From the NCBI RefSeq assembly GCF_002161765.1, contig NZ_NFIN01000005.1, positions 1-64,000 on the forward strand: a DNA stretch of 64,000 bases, read 5' to 3'. The notes beneath the pieces were generated by a model, which was not told where the DNA came from, ran no database searches, and saw only the letters and a program-made list of their open reading frames with translations. Numbering within the stretch: the stretch's first letter is position 1; each line of letters starts with the position of its first letter. Made by a program: the position numbers and the translations under genes. Shown here piece after piece: positions 22,920 to 32,432 of the stretch. The DNA is from Bacteroides sp. An322 (GTDB taxonomy: Bacteria > Bacteroidota > Bacteroidia > Bacteroidales > Bacteroidaceae).

Positions 22920-23046
22920 AACGCAGAGACGCAAAGTCGCAAAGTTTTTATTTTTTAGAGATGGCAAAGTGCACAGAGAGAGCCTTGGCTCCGTATTCTT
23001 TGCTTTCTCTAAAATTGATTCTTTGCGCTTTTGCGCCTCTGCGTTT
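22920..23046. repeat. Compound inverted repeat, cgcagagacgc family
   Basis: The outer arms aacgcagagacgcaaagtcg and its complement (cttttgcgcctctgcgtt) enclose inner arms ttttagagatggcaaag/ctttgctttctctaaaa, around the core ccttggctccgt. The same outer-inner-core plan recurs at 53170-53302 and, with different outer arms, at 57160-57293. Confidence 0.82.
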
Positions 23047-23111
23047 CATAATAATCCGCACATTCGGTATCTTTTTAAGTTTTATATAGAGAACTATACA
23101 GAATAAATTCG

Positions 23112-23119
23112 TATTTTTG
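23112..23119 (+). promoter_or_regulatory. -7 box of ruvX
   Basis: TATTTTTG lies only eight bases before the ATG at 23128, so the transcript would be leaderless or nearly so. Confidence 0.5.
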
Positions 23120-23127
23120 CGCCGATT

Positions 23128-23547
23128 ATGAGCAGAATATTGGCAATAGATTACGGAAAGAAGCGCACGGGCATCGCGGTGACCGACCCGATGCAGATTA
23201 TCGCGAACGGGCTTACCACCGTCCCGACGTCCCAATTGATGGACTTTGTGCTGGACTATGTCCGGCGCGAAGCGGTAGAGCGTATCATTATCGGACATCC
23301 CAAACAGATGAATAACGAGGATTCGGAGAACATGAAACGCATCGTCCCGTTTATGAACCAGTTGAAGAAAAAGCTTCCCGATATGCCGGTTGAGTTGTAT
23401 GACGAGCGTTTCACTTCGGTCTTGGCGCATCAGGCGATGCTTGCCGGAGGGCTGAAGAAAAAGGACAGGCAAAACAAAGCTTTGGTAGACGAAATCAGCG
23501 CCACGATTATTCTGCAATCGTATTTGGAATCGAAAAAATATAAATAA
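23128..23547 (+). CDS. ruvX: Holliday-junction resolvase-like YqgF/RuvX
   Basis: 139 residues, full length. The RNase-H-like fold shows the first catalytic Asp in ILAIDYGKKRTGIAV, the central Glu region VERIIIGHPKQMN, YDERFTS with the second acidic pair, and the last Asp in LVDEISATIILQSYL. The E. coli homologue processes 16S rRNA precursor ends as well as being linked to Holliday junctions, and the rRNA role is the better supported. It is the first gene of an apparent operon with def (13-base gap) and the TPR gene. Confidence 0.93.
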   Translation: MSRILAIDYGKKRTGIAVTDPMQIIANGLTTVPTSQLMDFVLDYVRREAVERIIIGHPKQMNNEDSENMKRIVPFMNQLKKKLPDMPVELYDERFTSVLAHQAMLAGGLKKKDRQNKALVDEISATIILQSYLESKKYK

Positions 23548-23560
23548 AGGAATATACATT

Positions 23561-24115
23561 ATGATTTTACCGATTTACGTATACGGACAACCGGTGCTCC
23601 GTGAGGAAGCGAAAGATATTACGCCGGATTATCCGAACTTGAAAGAATTGATTCAGAACATGTTTGAGACCATGGACCGTGCCGATGGGGTGGGGCTTGC
23701 GGCTCCTCAGATAGGCTTGCCTATCCGGGTGGTGGTGATTAATCTGGATGTATTGTCGGACGATTTTCCTGAATTCAAGGATTTCCGCCGTGCTTATATC
23801 AACCCGCATATCCTTGAAACGGCTGGCGAATTGGTTTCGATGGACGAAGGTTGCTTGAGCCTTCCAGGCATTCATGAGAGCGTGAAGCGTCCCGATAAAG
23901 TACATGTGACTTACCTCGACGAGGAAATGAATCCGCACGATGAGTGGGTAGAGGGCTATTTGGCACGTGTCATGCAACACGAGTTCGACCATTTGGAAGG
24001 GACGATGTTTATCGACCATCTCTCCGCCCTCCGCAAGCAGATGATTAAAGGCAAGCTCAATGCCATGCTGAAAGGCAAGGCTCGGTGCTCTTACAAGGTG
24101 AAAACTATCAAATGA
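23561..24115 (+). CDS. def: Peptide deformylase
   Basis: Removes the N-terminal formyl group from nascent proteins; metalloenzyme. The three motifs are all present in the 184-residue product: GVGLAAPQIG, EGCLSLP with the metal-ligand Cys, and QHEFDHLEG with the two His ligands and the catalytic Glu. It lies between ruvX and a TPR lipoprotein-like gene whose ATG overlaps the def stop codon by four bases (ATGA), so the three are probably one transcript. Confidence 0.97.
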   Translation: MILPIYVYGQPVLREEAKDITPDYPNLKELIQNMFETMDRADGVGLAAPQIGLPIRVVVINLDVLSDDFPEFKDFRRAYINPHILETAGELVSMDEGCLSLPGIHESVKRPDKVHVTYLDEEMNPHDEWVEGYLARVMQHEFDHLEGTMFIDHLSALRKQMIKGKLNAMLKGKARCSYKVKTIK

Positions 24116-26118
24116 TCCGAAAGTTTCTATACATATTATATATAGGAGTGTTTTTCCCGATGATAGCCGGTGCTCAAATCAATACAGACCGGGTGATGAC
24201 CATCGGGAAAAACGCGCTTTATTTTGAGGACTATGTCCTTTCCATCCAATATTTCAATCAGGTTATCAATGCCAAGCCTTACTTAGCGGAGCCTTATTTC
24301 TATCGGGGATTGGCGAAACTCAACTTGGACGACTTCCAGGGTGCCGAAGCCGATTGTACGGAGTCGATTGAGCGCAATCCGTATGTGCCCAACACGTATC
24401 AGGTGAGAGGCATCGCGCGTATCCAGCAAGAAAATTACAAAGGCGCGATACAGGATTACGAGAAAGCCTTGACATTCGACCCGGAGAATACCAGCCTATG
24501 GCATAATTTGGCTTTGTCGCGGATGCGTGATGAGGATTATGCGGAGGCGAAAGCCGATTTGGACACTTTGATACGGATTGCGCCCCGCTATATCGATGCG
24601 TATCTGATGCGTACCGAGGTTTCCCTCAAGCAAAAAGATACGATTCAAGCCATGTCTGATGCCGATCGGGCTATTGAAATGGATCGCTATAATGCCGATA
24701 CGTGGGCTTCACGGGGAATGATTTTCCTCCAGCGGAGCAAGTATGCCGATGCCGAAAGCGACTTGACCGAAGCCATACGCCTTTCGGTGCGCAATGCGGG
24801 TCTGTATATCAACCGTGCGTTGGCTCGCTATTATCAGAACAATTTGCGCGGGGCTATGAGCGATTACGATTTGGCTCTCGATATTGATAAGAGTAATTTC
24901 ATCGGGCATTACAACCGGGGCCTGCTCCGTGCCCAAGTGGGAGACGATAACCGGGCAATTGAAGATTTCGACTTTGTGCTTCAGATAGAGCCGGATAACC
25001 TCATGGCGGTCTTCAATCGGGGATTGCTCCGTGATAAGACCGGCGATTATGCAGGGGCTATCAGCGATTATACTTCGGTATTGGAAGAATATCCCAATTT
25101 CTTGGCTGGGTATCAATACCGGGCAGAAGCGCGTAAGAAGGTGGGCGACCTGAAAGGGGCAAGCCAAGACGAGATGGTCGTATTGCAAGCTCAGTTAGAT
25201 ATGCAGAACGGAAAGACTTCGCGCCAGACCGCATCGGCGGACAAGACCCGTAAGAAATCGGACAAAAACATGAACAACTATCGGAAAATCGTAGTTGCGG
25301 ACAATGAGGAAGAACAATCCAAGTATAAAACCGATTATCGTGGACGGGTGCAGGACCGCAATATCACCATTCTTCCCCAGCCGATGTTTGTGCTGAGCTA
25401 TTACGAGCGTCCGGAAGAGGTGAAGCGTCAAATCAATTATTCCAAATATATTGATGATTTGAATAACCGGCATGTCTTGCCTCATGCGTTGCTGATAACC
25501 AATAATGAAGCGTCGCTTACGGAAGAGCAGGTGAAGCAACATTTCGCATCAATTGATGCCGAAACCGAGAAGATTGTAAAGGAACCGGAAAATGCTTTGC
25601 ATTATTTTGCCCGTGCGCTTGATTTCTACTTGGTGCAGGATTTCGATAATGCGTTGGAAGATTTGGATAGGACCATTGCAAAAGACCAATCGTTCTTCCC
25701 GGCTTATTTCATGCGGGCAATGATTCATTATAAGCAATTGGAATACCGCAAGCGGAATACCAGTTATGAGATAGAGCAATCCGAAGACAAGAAGTTGCAG
25801 GTTCGTGCCTTGGATTATGCGATAGTCCGTGACGATTTGGATAAAGTAATCCAGTTGGCTCCCGATTTCGTGTATGCGTATTATAATAGAGGTAATATCT
25901 ATGCCGTAATGAAGGATTACCGGGCGGCATTGGTGGATTATAACAAAGCCATCGAGCTTGACCCGCGCTTCTCGGATGCGTATTTCAATCGTGGGCTTAC
26001 CCATGTGTTCTTGGGTAATAATAATGAAGGCGTGCAGGATTTGAGCAAGGCGGGCGAGTTGGGAATCTTCTCGGCATATAGCGTGCTGAAGCGTTTCACT
26101 ACGGTGAAGGAAGAGTGA
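24112..26118 (+). CDS. Exported tetratricopeptide-repeat protein
   Basis: 668 residues from ATG 24112, which overlaps the def stop; the longer frame from 24085 lies inside def. The N-terminal signal sequence is MIRKFLYILYIGVFFPMIAG. About eight TPR units follow (residues 30-360, for example AEPYFYRGLAKLNLDDFQGA and the LWHNLALSRMRDEDYAEAK type), then a basic linker near 370-410 (KTRKKSDKNMNNY), a less regular middle, and two or three more TPRs (from PENALHYFARALD to DPRFSDAYFNRGL). It is probably a periplasmic scaffold for protein complexes. The partner is unknown. Confidence 0.88.
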   Translation: MIRKFLYILYIGVFFPMIAGAQINTDRVMTIGKNALYFEDYVLSIQYFNQVINAKPYLAEPYFYRGLAKLNLDDFQGAEADCTESIERNPYVPNTYQVRGIARIQQENYKGAIQDYEKALTFDPENTSLWHNLALSRMRDEDYAEAKADLDTLIRIAPRYIDAYLMRTEVSLKQKDTIQAMSDADRAIEMDRYNADTWASRGMIFLQRSKYADAESDLTEAIRLSVRNAGLYINRALARYYQNNLRGAMSDYDLALDIDKSNFIGHYNRGLLRAQVGDDNRAIEDFDFVLQIEPDNLMAVFNRGLLRDKTGDYAGAISDYTSVLEEYPNFLAGYQYRAEARKKVGDLKGASQDEMVVLQAQLDMQNGKTSRQTASADKTRKKSDKNMNNYRKIVVADNEEEQSKYKTDYRGRVQDRNITILPQPMFVLSYYERPEEVKRQINYSKYIDDLNNRHVLPHALLITNNEASLTEEQVKQHFASIDAETEKIVKEPENALHYFARALDFYLVQDFDNALEDLDRTIAKDQSFFPAYFMRAMIHYKQLEYRKRNTSYEIEQSEDKKLQVRALDYAIVRDDLDKVIQLAPDFVYAYYNRGNIYAVMKDYRAALVDYNKAIELDPRFSDAYFNRGLTHVFLGNNNEGVQDLSKAGELGIFSAYSVLKRFTTVKEE

Positions 26119-26128
26119 TTTTTTTATT

Positions 26129-26217
26129 GAACACAGAGGCACGGAGACACAGAGCTATTTTTTTGTCACGCTCTTGTCAAATAAGTGCTTTCTCTGTGCC
26201 TCTGTGTCTCTGTGTTC
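26129..26217. repeat. Inverted repeat of the aacacagaggcacgg family
   Basis: The arms gaacacagaggcacggagac and its complement (ending ctctgtgtctctgtgttc) surround about 35 AT-rich bases. It lies between the TPR gene and thrS. The same family recurs at 56293-56416 and 57160-57293. Confidence 0.85.
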
Positions 26218-26262
26218 GATAAATTAATCAGGCACATACACGGATAATTAAAAAGTTTTGTT

Positions 26263-26270
26263 TATTTTTG
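26263..26270 (+). promoter_or_regulatory. -7 box of thrS
   Basis: TATTTTTG matches TAnnTTTG and lies 31 bases before the start. No -33 element is obvious and no T-box-like leader is present. Confidence 0.55.
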
Positions 26271-26301
26271 CGACTCAATAAAAAGACTAACATAAAAGAC
26301 T

Positions 26302-28245
26302 ATGATTAAGATAACTTTTCCTGATGGCTCCGTTCGCGAGTATAACGAAGGAGTTACTGGTCTGCAGATAGCAGAAAGTATCAGTTCTCGTCTGGCACAA
26401 GACGTGTTGGCTTGTGGCGTGAATGGCGAAACGATTGATTTGACGAGACCCATAAACGAAGATGCGAGTGTGGTTCTCTATAAATGGGATGATGAACAAG
26501 GCAAACATGCTTTCTGGCATACTAGTGCACACTTGTTGGCTGAAGCCTTGCAGGAACTTTATCCGGGAATCCAGTTTGGTATCGGTCCCGCTATCGAGAA
26601 CGGTTTCTATTATGACGTAGATCCGGGAGACGATGTAGTGATTAAGGAAAGCGACCTGCCTGCTATCGAACAGAAGATGGTTGAGCTGGCTGCCCGTAAG
26701 GAAGCGTTGGTTCGTGAAAGCATTTCAAAGGAAGACGCATTGAAGAAGTTTGGCGAAAGAGGCGAAACGTACAAGTGCGAATTGATTTCGGAATTGGAAG
26801 ACGGACATATCACCACCTATACACAAGGTGCGTTTACCGATTTGTGCCGTGGTCCGCACTTGCCTTCTACCGCTCCTATCAAGGCTATCAAGCTGTTGTC
26901 GGTTGCAGGTGCTTATTGGAGAGGACAGGAAGACCGCAAGCAGATGACCCGTATCTACGGTATTACTTTCCCGAAGAAAAAAATGTTGGATGAATACTTG
27001 GTGATGCTGGAAGAAGCCAAGAAACGCGACCACCGTAAGATTGGTAAGGAAATGGACTTGTTCATGTTCTCGGACATGGTAGGAAAGGGACTTCCGATGT
27101 GGTTGCCCAAAGGTACTGCGTTGCGTATCCGTCTGCAAGATTTCTTGCGCCGCATTCAGGCACGTTACGATTATCAGGAAGTTATGTGTCCGCCTATCGG
27201 CAATAAATTGTTGTATGTGACTTCGGGTCACTATGCTAAATACGGCAAGGATTCGTTCCAGCCTATCCATACACCGGAAGAAGGGGAAGAATACTTCCTG
27301 AAACCGATGAACTGCCCTCACCACTGTATGATTTATCGTAACAGCCCGCGTTCATATCGCGACCTGCCTTTGCGTATAGCCGAATTCGGTACAGTTTGTC
27401 GTTACGAGCAGAGCGGTGAATTGCACGGGTTGACTCGTGTACGTAGCTTTACGCAGGATGATGCGCACATCTTCTGCCGTCCCGACCAAGTGAAGGATGA
27501 GTTCTTGCGGGTAATGGATATTATCTCAATTGTATTCAAGTCGATGAATTTCGAGAACTTCGAGGCGCAGATTTCTTTACGTGACAAAGTGAACCGTGAG
27601 AAATACATCGGTAGCGATGAAAACTGGGAAAAGGCAGAACAGGCTATCGTAGAGGCTTGCCAAGAAAAAGGATTGAAAGCCAAAGTAGAATATGGCGAAG
27701 CTGCTTTCTACGGCCCGAAACTCGACTTTATGGTAAAAGACGCTATCGGTCGCCGTTGGCAGTTGGGTACCATTCAGGTAGACTATAACTTGCCCGAACG
27801 CTTCCAGTTGGAATACATGGGTGCTGATAACCAGAAACATCGTCCGGTTATGATTCACCGTGCGCCGTTCGGTTCTATGGAACGCTTTGTAGCGGTATTG
27901 ATAGAGCATACGGCAGGTAAGTTCCCGTTGTGGCTGACTCCCGACCAGGTAGCGGTTCTCCCGATTTCAGAGAAATTCAACGATTATGCCAACCAGGTTC
28001 GTCTGGAATTGAAGAAATACGATATCCGTGCCTTGGTGGATGAACGTAACGAGAAAATCGGACGCAAGATTCGTGATACTGAATTGAAACACATCCCTTA
28101 CATGTTGATTGTGGGCGAAAAAGAAGCCGCAAACGGCGAAGTTTCTGTCCGCAAGCAAGGTGAAGGCGATAAAGGAACGGTAAAAATCGAAGAATTTGCA
28201 AAAAATATTGCAGAAGAAGTTCATAATATGATAAATAAGTGGTAA
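26302..28245 (+). CDS. thrS: Threonyl-tRNA synthetase
   Basis: Charges tRNA-Thr. The 647-residue protein is of full bacterial length: TGS domain (1-62), editing domain with H73/H77 in HTSAHLLAE and DLCRGPHLP, class II catalytic core with [13 protein letters not shown] (zinc Cys) and [20 protein letters not shown], and a C-terminal anticodon-binding domain (from [12 protein letters not shown]). It is followed by infC, rpmI and rplT, a very common bacterial order. The infC -7 box overlaps the thrS stop codon. Confidence 0.98.
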   Translation: MIKITFPDGSVREYNEGVTGLQIAESISSRLAQDVLACGVNGETIDLTRPINEDASVVLYKWDDEQGKHAFWHTSAHLLAEALQELYPGIQFGIGPAIENGFYYDVDPGDDVVIKESDLPAIEQKMVELAARKEALVRESISKEDALKKFGERGETYKCELISELEDGHITTYTQGAFTDLCRGPHLPSTAPIKAIKLLSVAGAYWRGQEDRKQMTRIYGITFPKKKMLDEYLVMLEEAKKRDHRKIGKEMDLFMFSDMVGKGLPMWLPKGTALRIRLQDFLRRIQARYDYQEVMCPPIGNKLLYVTSGHYAKYGKDSFQPIHTPEEGEEYFLKPMNCPHHCMIYRNSPRSYRDLPLRIAEFGTVCRYEQSGELHGLTRVRSFTQDDAHIFCRPDQVKDEFLRVMDIISIVFKSMNFENFEAQISLRDKVNREKYIGSDENWEKAEQAIVEACQEKGLKAKVEYGEAAFYGPKLDFMVKDAIGRRWQLGTIQVDYNLPERFQLEYMGADNQKHRPVMIHRAPFGSMERFVAVLIEHTAGKFPLWLTPDQVAVLPISEKFNDYANQVRLELKKYDIRALVDERNEKIGRKIRDTELKHIPYMLIVGEKEAANGEVSVRKQGEGDKGTVKIEEFAKNIAEEVHNMINKW

Positions 28246-28250
28246 CTTTG
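28243..28250 (+). promoter_or_regulatory. -7 box of the infC-rpmI-rplT operon
   Basis: TAACTTTG begins on the thrS stop codon. The surrounding word gtaactttgccaccg is identical to that at 12197-12211. The leader of about 95 bases includes gcaaagtgctctttg, which can fold. Confidence 0.55.
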
Positions 28251-28348
28251 CCACCGTTTTGCAAAGTGCTCTTTGGGCTCGTATGCAAATGAATAACAAT
28301 AATAACTATATATAATTTAAAAGCAAACAAAGGAATACAAGTATTTGA

Positions 28349-28954
28349 ATGAAAAATGACAATTTAAAAGGGCAACATCGAATCAACGAACAGATTCGTG
28401 CCAAAGAAGTCCGTATTGTAGGAGATGATATTGAATCGGCAGTCTATCCGATAGCACAAGCCTTGAAAATGGCAGAAGAACATGATGCTGATTTAGTAGA
28501 AATTTCACCCAATGCTGTTCCTCCCGTTTGTAGAATTATTGATTATTCTAAGTTTCTTTACCAGTTGAAGAAACGTGCCAAGGAACAGAAAGCAAAGCAA
28601 GTGAAAGTCAATGTAAAGGAAATTCGGTTCGGACCTCAGACCGATGACCACGATTATAATTTCAAGCTGAAACATGCCATTGGCTTTTTACAAGGGGGCG
28701 ATAAGGTAAAGGCATACGTGTTCTTTAAAGGACGTTCCATTTTGTTTAAAGAACAAGGCGAAGTGTTGTTGCTTCGTTTTGCCAATGATTTGGAGGAATA
28801 TGCGAAAGTGGAACAAATGCCCTTGCTGGAAGGTAAGCGCATGACGATTGCATTGGCTCCTAAGAAAGCGGGAAGCCCGAAGAAAGCCGTTCCGAAGCCT
28901 GAAGCTCCTAAACAAGCTGAAGCATCGAAAGAAAGCGAAGCTGAAAATGAATGA
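28349..28954 (+). CDS. infC: Translation initiation factor IF-3
   Basis: Prevents premature 50S joining and proofreads the initiator tRNA. The product has 201 residues. The N-domain runs from [16 protein letters not shown] to the linker [16 protein letters not shown], and the C-domain contains [22 protein letters not shown] lysine/alanine/proline-rich tail of about 30 residues (after IALAPKK) extends beyond the E. coli length and is common in Bacteroidetes. The start here is an ordinary ATG, not the rare ATT used for autoregulation in E. coli. Confidence 0.97.
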   Translation: MKNDNLKGQHRINEQIRAKEVRIVGDDIESAVYPIAQALKMAEEHDADLVEISPNAVPPVCRIIDYSKFLYQLKKRAKEQKAKQVKVNVKEIRFGPQTDDHDYNFKLKHAIGFLQGGDKVKAYVFFKGRSILFKEQGEVLLLRFANDLEEYAKVEQMPLLEGKRMTIALAPKKAGSPKKAVPKPEAPKQAEASKESEAENE

Positions 28955-29022
28955 GAAAGTGCGTAACGTGCCGGTATAGTACGTTGCCACAGTTAATAAT
29001 AATCAATTAAAAATTAAACAAG

Positions 29023-29220
29023 ATGCCAAAAGTAAAGACTAACTCCGGTTCTAAAAAAAGATTCGCTCTTACCGGAACGGGTAAAATTAAGAGAAAGCAC
29101 GCTTTTCACAGTCACATTTTGACTAAGAAGACGAAAAAGCAAAAAAGAAACCTTTGCCATGCAGGTTTGGTAGATAAAGCAAACTTAGCTTCGGTTAAAG
29201 AACTTCTTTGCATGCGTTAA
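29023..29220 (+). CDS. rpmI: 50S ribosomal protein L35
   Basis: 65 residues, very basic. [20 protein letters not shown] and [18 protein letters not shown] are characteristic of L35. It lies between infC and rplT, the standard bacterial arrangement, 68 bases after infC. Confidence 0.98.
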   Translation: MPKVKTNSGSKKRFALTGTGKIKRKHAFHSHILTKKTKKQKRNLCHAGLVDKANLASVKELLCMR

Positions 29221-29332
29221 TCTTTATAATTGAAAAGCGTAAACGTATTATTAAAATTATTAACCGAATGCATTAGCTTTAAGTCCGAGTGGAAAATATC
29301 GGCGCTAACATTCAAAAAAGAATTAAAAAACT

Positions 29333-29683
29333 ATGCCAAGATCAGTAAATCACGTTGCTTCAAGAGCAAGAAGAAAGAAAATTTTAAAGTTAACTAGAGG
29401 TTACTTTGGTGCAAGAAAGAATGTTTGGACCGTTGCCAAGAATACGTGGGAGAAAGGTTTAACATACGCATACCGTGACCGTAAGAATAAAAAACGCAAC
29501 TTCCGTGCATTGTGGATTCAGCGTATCAATGCTGCCGCTCGTTTGGAAGGCATGTCTTACTCTCAATTGATGGGTGCATTGCACAAAGCAGGTATCGAAA
29601 TCAACCGTAAGGTATTGGCTGACTTAGCCGTTAATCATCCCGAAGCATTCAAGGCTGTGGTTGATAAAGTGAAAGTCGCTTAA
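29333..29683 (+). CDS. rplT: 50S ribosomal protein L20
   Basis: 116 residues. [20 protein letters not shown] begins the basic N-terminal extension that threads into 23S rRNA, and the C-terminal globular part includes [20 protein letters not shown]. In E. coli L20 represses its own operon; the 112-base gap before rplT could hold such a site, but no match was established. A strong terminator follows the gene. Confidence 0.98.
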   Translation: MPRSVNHVASRARRKKILKLTRGYFGARKNVWTVAKNTWEKGLTYAYRDRKNKKRNFRALWIQRINAAARLEGMSYSQLMGALHKAGIEINRKVLADLAVNHPEAFKAVVDKVKVA

Positions 29684-29704
29684 TGCAATAAGAAATTAAG
29701 TCAT

Positions 29705-29739
29705 AAAAAGGCAGCTCTTGCGAAAGGGCTGCCTTTTTT
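29705..29739 (+). terminator. Terminator of the infC-rpmI-rplT operon
   Basis: The stem aaaaaggcagc/gctgccttttt has a 12-base loop and ends in a T-run, 22 bases after the rplT stop codon. Confidence 0.93.
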
Positions 29740-30421
29740 GTATATTAAATGCAGAGAAGCAAAAGCATAGTGCTTTATCAGACGGGCAGAATATCCGTCT
29801 GAAAAAACGAATAAATATAGCCGGTATTTGTATGCAATATAGTTGCTACACTTGTACGATTACTAATCGTACAGGCGAACGATTACTAATCGTATCGCGA
29901 TACGATTAGTAATCGTCATTCCGATGCAGTTATTCTTTAATTCGAAAATAGAGAATTGAAAGCTGGGAATTTCTTGTCAAGGCGGATTATAAAACCAGCA
30001 TGATAAGTGGGGGTAATTTCTCCATGTCTTTTACCTTCTCTAAAATTGTTGCTCTGCGCTTTTGTGTCTCTGCCTTTAAATAACACGGCTCTTTTATTTA
30101 ACCGTACATGATTAAATGATAAATAAAGTACGGAAATATTTTGCAGACTCAGATAAAAGCATTATATTTGTCATACAAAAATGGAGCCGTACTTGCAGAA
30201 TCGGGAAACTCATCAAATTATATGAAATACCGAGACTTCGCTTCATCCTCCAATGGCGGGCCACGCCTTCGGGTAGCATTTATGCCGGTGGATTACAAAG
30301 GAGGTGGGCACTCAAATCCTGTCTATCGGAGTTTCGTCACGCCTCGGGTACGGCTCTTCCTTTTTCTGTTCTTTTTCAGACCGACTATTCATTATTAATT
30401 ATTCACTATTAACTATTTATC
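29740..30421. other. 680-base intergenic region with palindromes and repeat remnants
   Basis: No convincing gene is present. It contains the palindrome cluster at 29854-29915, a single-arm remnant of the cttctctaaaattg...gcgcttttgtgtctctgcc repeat near 30034-30079, a GC-richer segment at 30225-30360 with two related words (cacgccttcgggta at 30262 and cacgcctcgggta at 30338), and the tattaattattcactattaact repeat directly before the next start codon. Short open frames across 30116-30412 have no family resemblance. Confidence 0.55.
29854..29915. repeat. Cluster of cgattactaatcg palindromes
   Basis: The palindrome gtacgattactaatcgtac (29854-29872) is followed by a perfect 36-base palindrome, 29880-29915, whose halves cgattactaatcgtatcg and cgatacgattagtaatcg meet without a spacer. 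The common core cgatta-n-taatcg occurs three times. No gene overlaps it. It could be a protein-binding cluster, a recombination site, or a repeat element. Confidence 0.8.
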
Positions 30422-31183
30422 ATGTTGTTGTATTTTTCCGGAACAGGCAATTCCCGTTGGGTAGCAGATTCTTTGGCTAAGTTGTTGAATGAGCGTGTTT
30501 ATGCTTTATTGGATGTGGCTGCTCGTCCGTCCTTATTCGATTTGAAGGCAGGTGAGGCTTTGGGATTTGTTTTTCCCGTGTATGCGTGGGGACCTCCTGT
30601 ATTGGTGATAGATATTCTTGCTAAGTTGCAAGTCGAGGAAAAGCCGGCATACGTATATTTTGTATGTACATGCGGAGATGATACAGGGAAGACTGCCGCT
30701 ATTTTTTCGCGTGCCGTGCAGGAGAAAGGGTGGACATGCCGGGCAGGCTTTTCGGTGATTATGCCCGAAACCTATGTGTGCTTGCCCGGATTTGATGTAG
30801 ACCCCAAGGATAAGGAGCAGAAGAAACTTCGTGAGGCTGTAGGAAGAATCGAAGAGATAGCCCGTTGCGTGGCAGGGCGTGCAGAAAAAGAAGATTGCAA
30901 CGAAGGCGGGTTCCCATGGGTGAAGTCTTACCTTATCCGCCCGTTGTTTAATCGTTTCATGACCTCAGCCAAAGGTTTTCATGCGACCGATGCCTGCATT
31001 TCGTGCGGGAAATGTGTCACAGCTTGTCCGTTGCAGAATATCCGGTTAGAGAAAGGACGTCCGTTGTGGGGAAAGGATTGTGCGATGTGTCTTTCTTGTT
31101 ACCACCATTGTCCCAAACACGCTATCGAATACGGTAGCATGACTAAACGGAAGGGACAGTTTACATTGGAAAAGTCAGTGTAA
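30422..31183 (+). CDS. EFR1-type flavodoxin/ferredoxin fusion protein
   Basis: 253 residues. The N-terminal flavodoxin-like part starts MLLYFSGTGNSRWVADSLAKL, where SGTGNS is the FMN phosphate loop, and continues with GFVFPVYAWGPP. The C-terminal part has two 4Fe-4S motifs, CISCGKCVTACP and CAMCLSCYHHCP (residues about 193-230). The EFR1 family is a cytoplasmic redox protein of anaerobes with unknown partners. Its 3' end overlaps that of the convergent histidine kinase gene by 23 bases. Confidence 0.9.
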   Translation: MLLYFSGTGNSRWVADSLAKLLNERVYALLDVAARPSLFDLKAGEALGFVFPVYAWGPPVLVIDILAKLQVEEKPAYVYFVCTCGDDTGKTAAIFSRAVQEKGWTCRAGFSVIMPETYVCLPGFDVDPKDKEQKKLREAVGRIEEIARCVAGRAEKEDCNEGGFPWVKSYLIRPLFNRFMTSAKGFHATDACISCGKCVTACPLQNIRLEKGRPLWGKDCAMCLSCYHHCPKHAIEYGSMTKRKGQFTLEKSV

Positions 31184-32429
31184 ACGTACTGCCTTTGTCG
31201 GGTTCTGAGGTGACGGTTATTTGCCCGCTGTGTAATACGGTGATTTGTTTGCATAATGCCAGTCCGATGCCTGAACCTTCCGGTTTGGTGGTGAAGAAGG
31301 GCAGGAAAATCCGTTCGGTCACTTCGGGAAGCATGCCTTCTCCATTGTCTGTAATGGTAAATTTCCATTGTTTGTCAGCTATGTGGGCATATACGCTGAT
31401 GAGAGCCGACGGATTGTCTTGGCAGGCTTCTTGCGCGTTTTTTATTAAGTTGATGAATACTTGTTCCATTTGTCCTCTGTCGGCTTTCCAAGGTAAGGGT
31501 GTATTGGGACAGTTGAAGGTGATGCGTGGGTCGGCGAATAATTGTTTCAGGTCTTTGAAGAAGTCTTTCACTTGGATATCCGTTTTTATAGGCGGAGCAA
31601 TGCGGGTCAGTTTCCGGTAGTTTTCTACAAATTCCAGCAGGCTCTTGCTTCTGCGCCGGATGATTTGCAGTCCTTGCTTCATTTGTTTAGAAGCATAGGT
31701 GTCTGTGTCGGATTCGCTTCGTTCGCTTAATGTTTCGGCTAATGAGATGATGGGGGTAATGGAATTCATAATCTCATGGGTCAGTACACGGATGAGTTTT
31801 CGCCAGGCTTCCATTTCGGTATGTTCCACTACTGTGTGGATGTTCTTCAGGCTGACCAGCCAGTATGTCTTTCCTTTTATTTGGATTTGGGTGGCGGATA
31901 GGGCAAGTTCGGTTGGAGCAGGCGAATGCAGCAGTTGTGCGACAGCTTGTTTGTTTTTCAGTGCTGAAAGAATTTCTTCAGGCAGCCTGTTGCGGTTGTC
32001 CAACATCTGTAGTGCCGCTTTGTTCATCCAGTCGATTTGTCCGTTGGGATAGCAGACGATAACGGCTGTGTCTACTTGGTTCAGCAGGTTTTCATAATAT
32101 TGGTGCTTGGCTTCTTCTTCGTCTAAGTGGCTGTGGATATTTCTTAAAGCAGCCGACATATCAGCGGCTAATTGTTGCATGTTGCGGTCTTTGAATGGGG
32201 CATGAGCCAATTGCGAAAGGTCGTTATTCTTCATACATTCCACGATTCGCTGCATCATGGCGGTTTGCCGGCTCTGTATGCGGTAGAGGCTGATACAGAT
32301 ACCGATGATGATTGTTCCACATGCTGTGGCGCAAAACCATAGATTTTGTGTGACGGCGAATGCGCCCCCTACGGCGAGCATTACGATTCCGGCTACGTGT
32401 ATGATGAGTGAAAATGCGTAGTTTCTCAT
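31161..32429 (-). CDS. Membrane sensor histidine kinase (NtrB/ZraS-like)
   Basis: 422 residues. Two transmembrane helices (about 5-25 and 30-48) have almost no periplasmic loop. A HAMP-like helix and a PAS domain (110-190, VDTAVIVCYPNGQIDWMNKAAL) follow, then the dimerisation helix with H218 in LTHEIMNSITPI, and an ATPase domain with NLIKNAQEAC, ITDNGEGM and GSGIGLALCKQ. It probably senses a membrane or cytoplasmic signal. It is encoded just after its cognate sigma-54 regulator (three bases between them). The same pair arrangement upstream of ABC export genes is common in Bacteroidetes. Confidence 0.92.
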   Translation of the reverse strand: MRNYAFSLIIHVAGIVMLAVGGAFAVTQNLWFCATACGTIIIGICISLYRIQSRQTAMMQRIVECMKNNDLSQLAHAPFKDRNMQQLAADMSAALRNIHSHLDEEEAKHQYYENLLNQVDTAVIVCYPNGQIDWMNKAALQMLDNRNRLPEEILSALKNKQAVAQLLHSPAPTELALSATQIQIKGKTYWLVSLKNIHTVVEHTEMEAWRKLIRVLTHEIMNSITPIISLAETLSERSESDTDTYASKQMKQGLQIIRRRSKSLLEFVENYRKLTRIAPPIKTDIQVKDFFKDLKQLFADPRITFNCPNTPLPWKADRGQMEQVFINLIKNAQEACQDNPSALISVYAHIADKQWKFTITDNGEGMLPEVTERIFLPFFTTKPEGSGIGLALCKQITVLHSGQITVTSEPDKGSTFTLTFPM

Positions 32430-32432
32430 GGT

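Noticed and set aside
30116-30412. Open frame in the intergenic gap before the EFR1-type gene
   Set aside because: No domain, unusual composition, and a run through repeat sequence; the competing frame there is no better.
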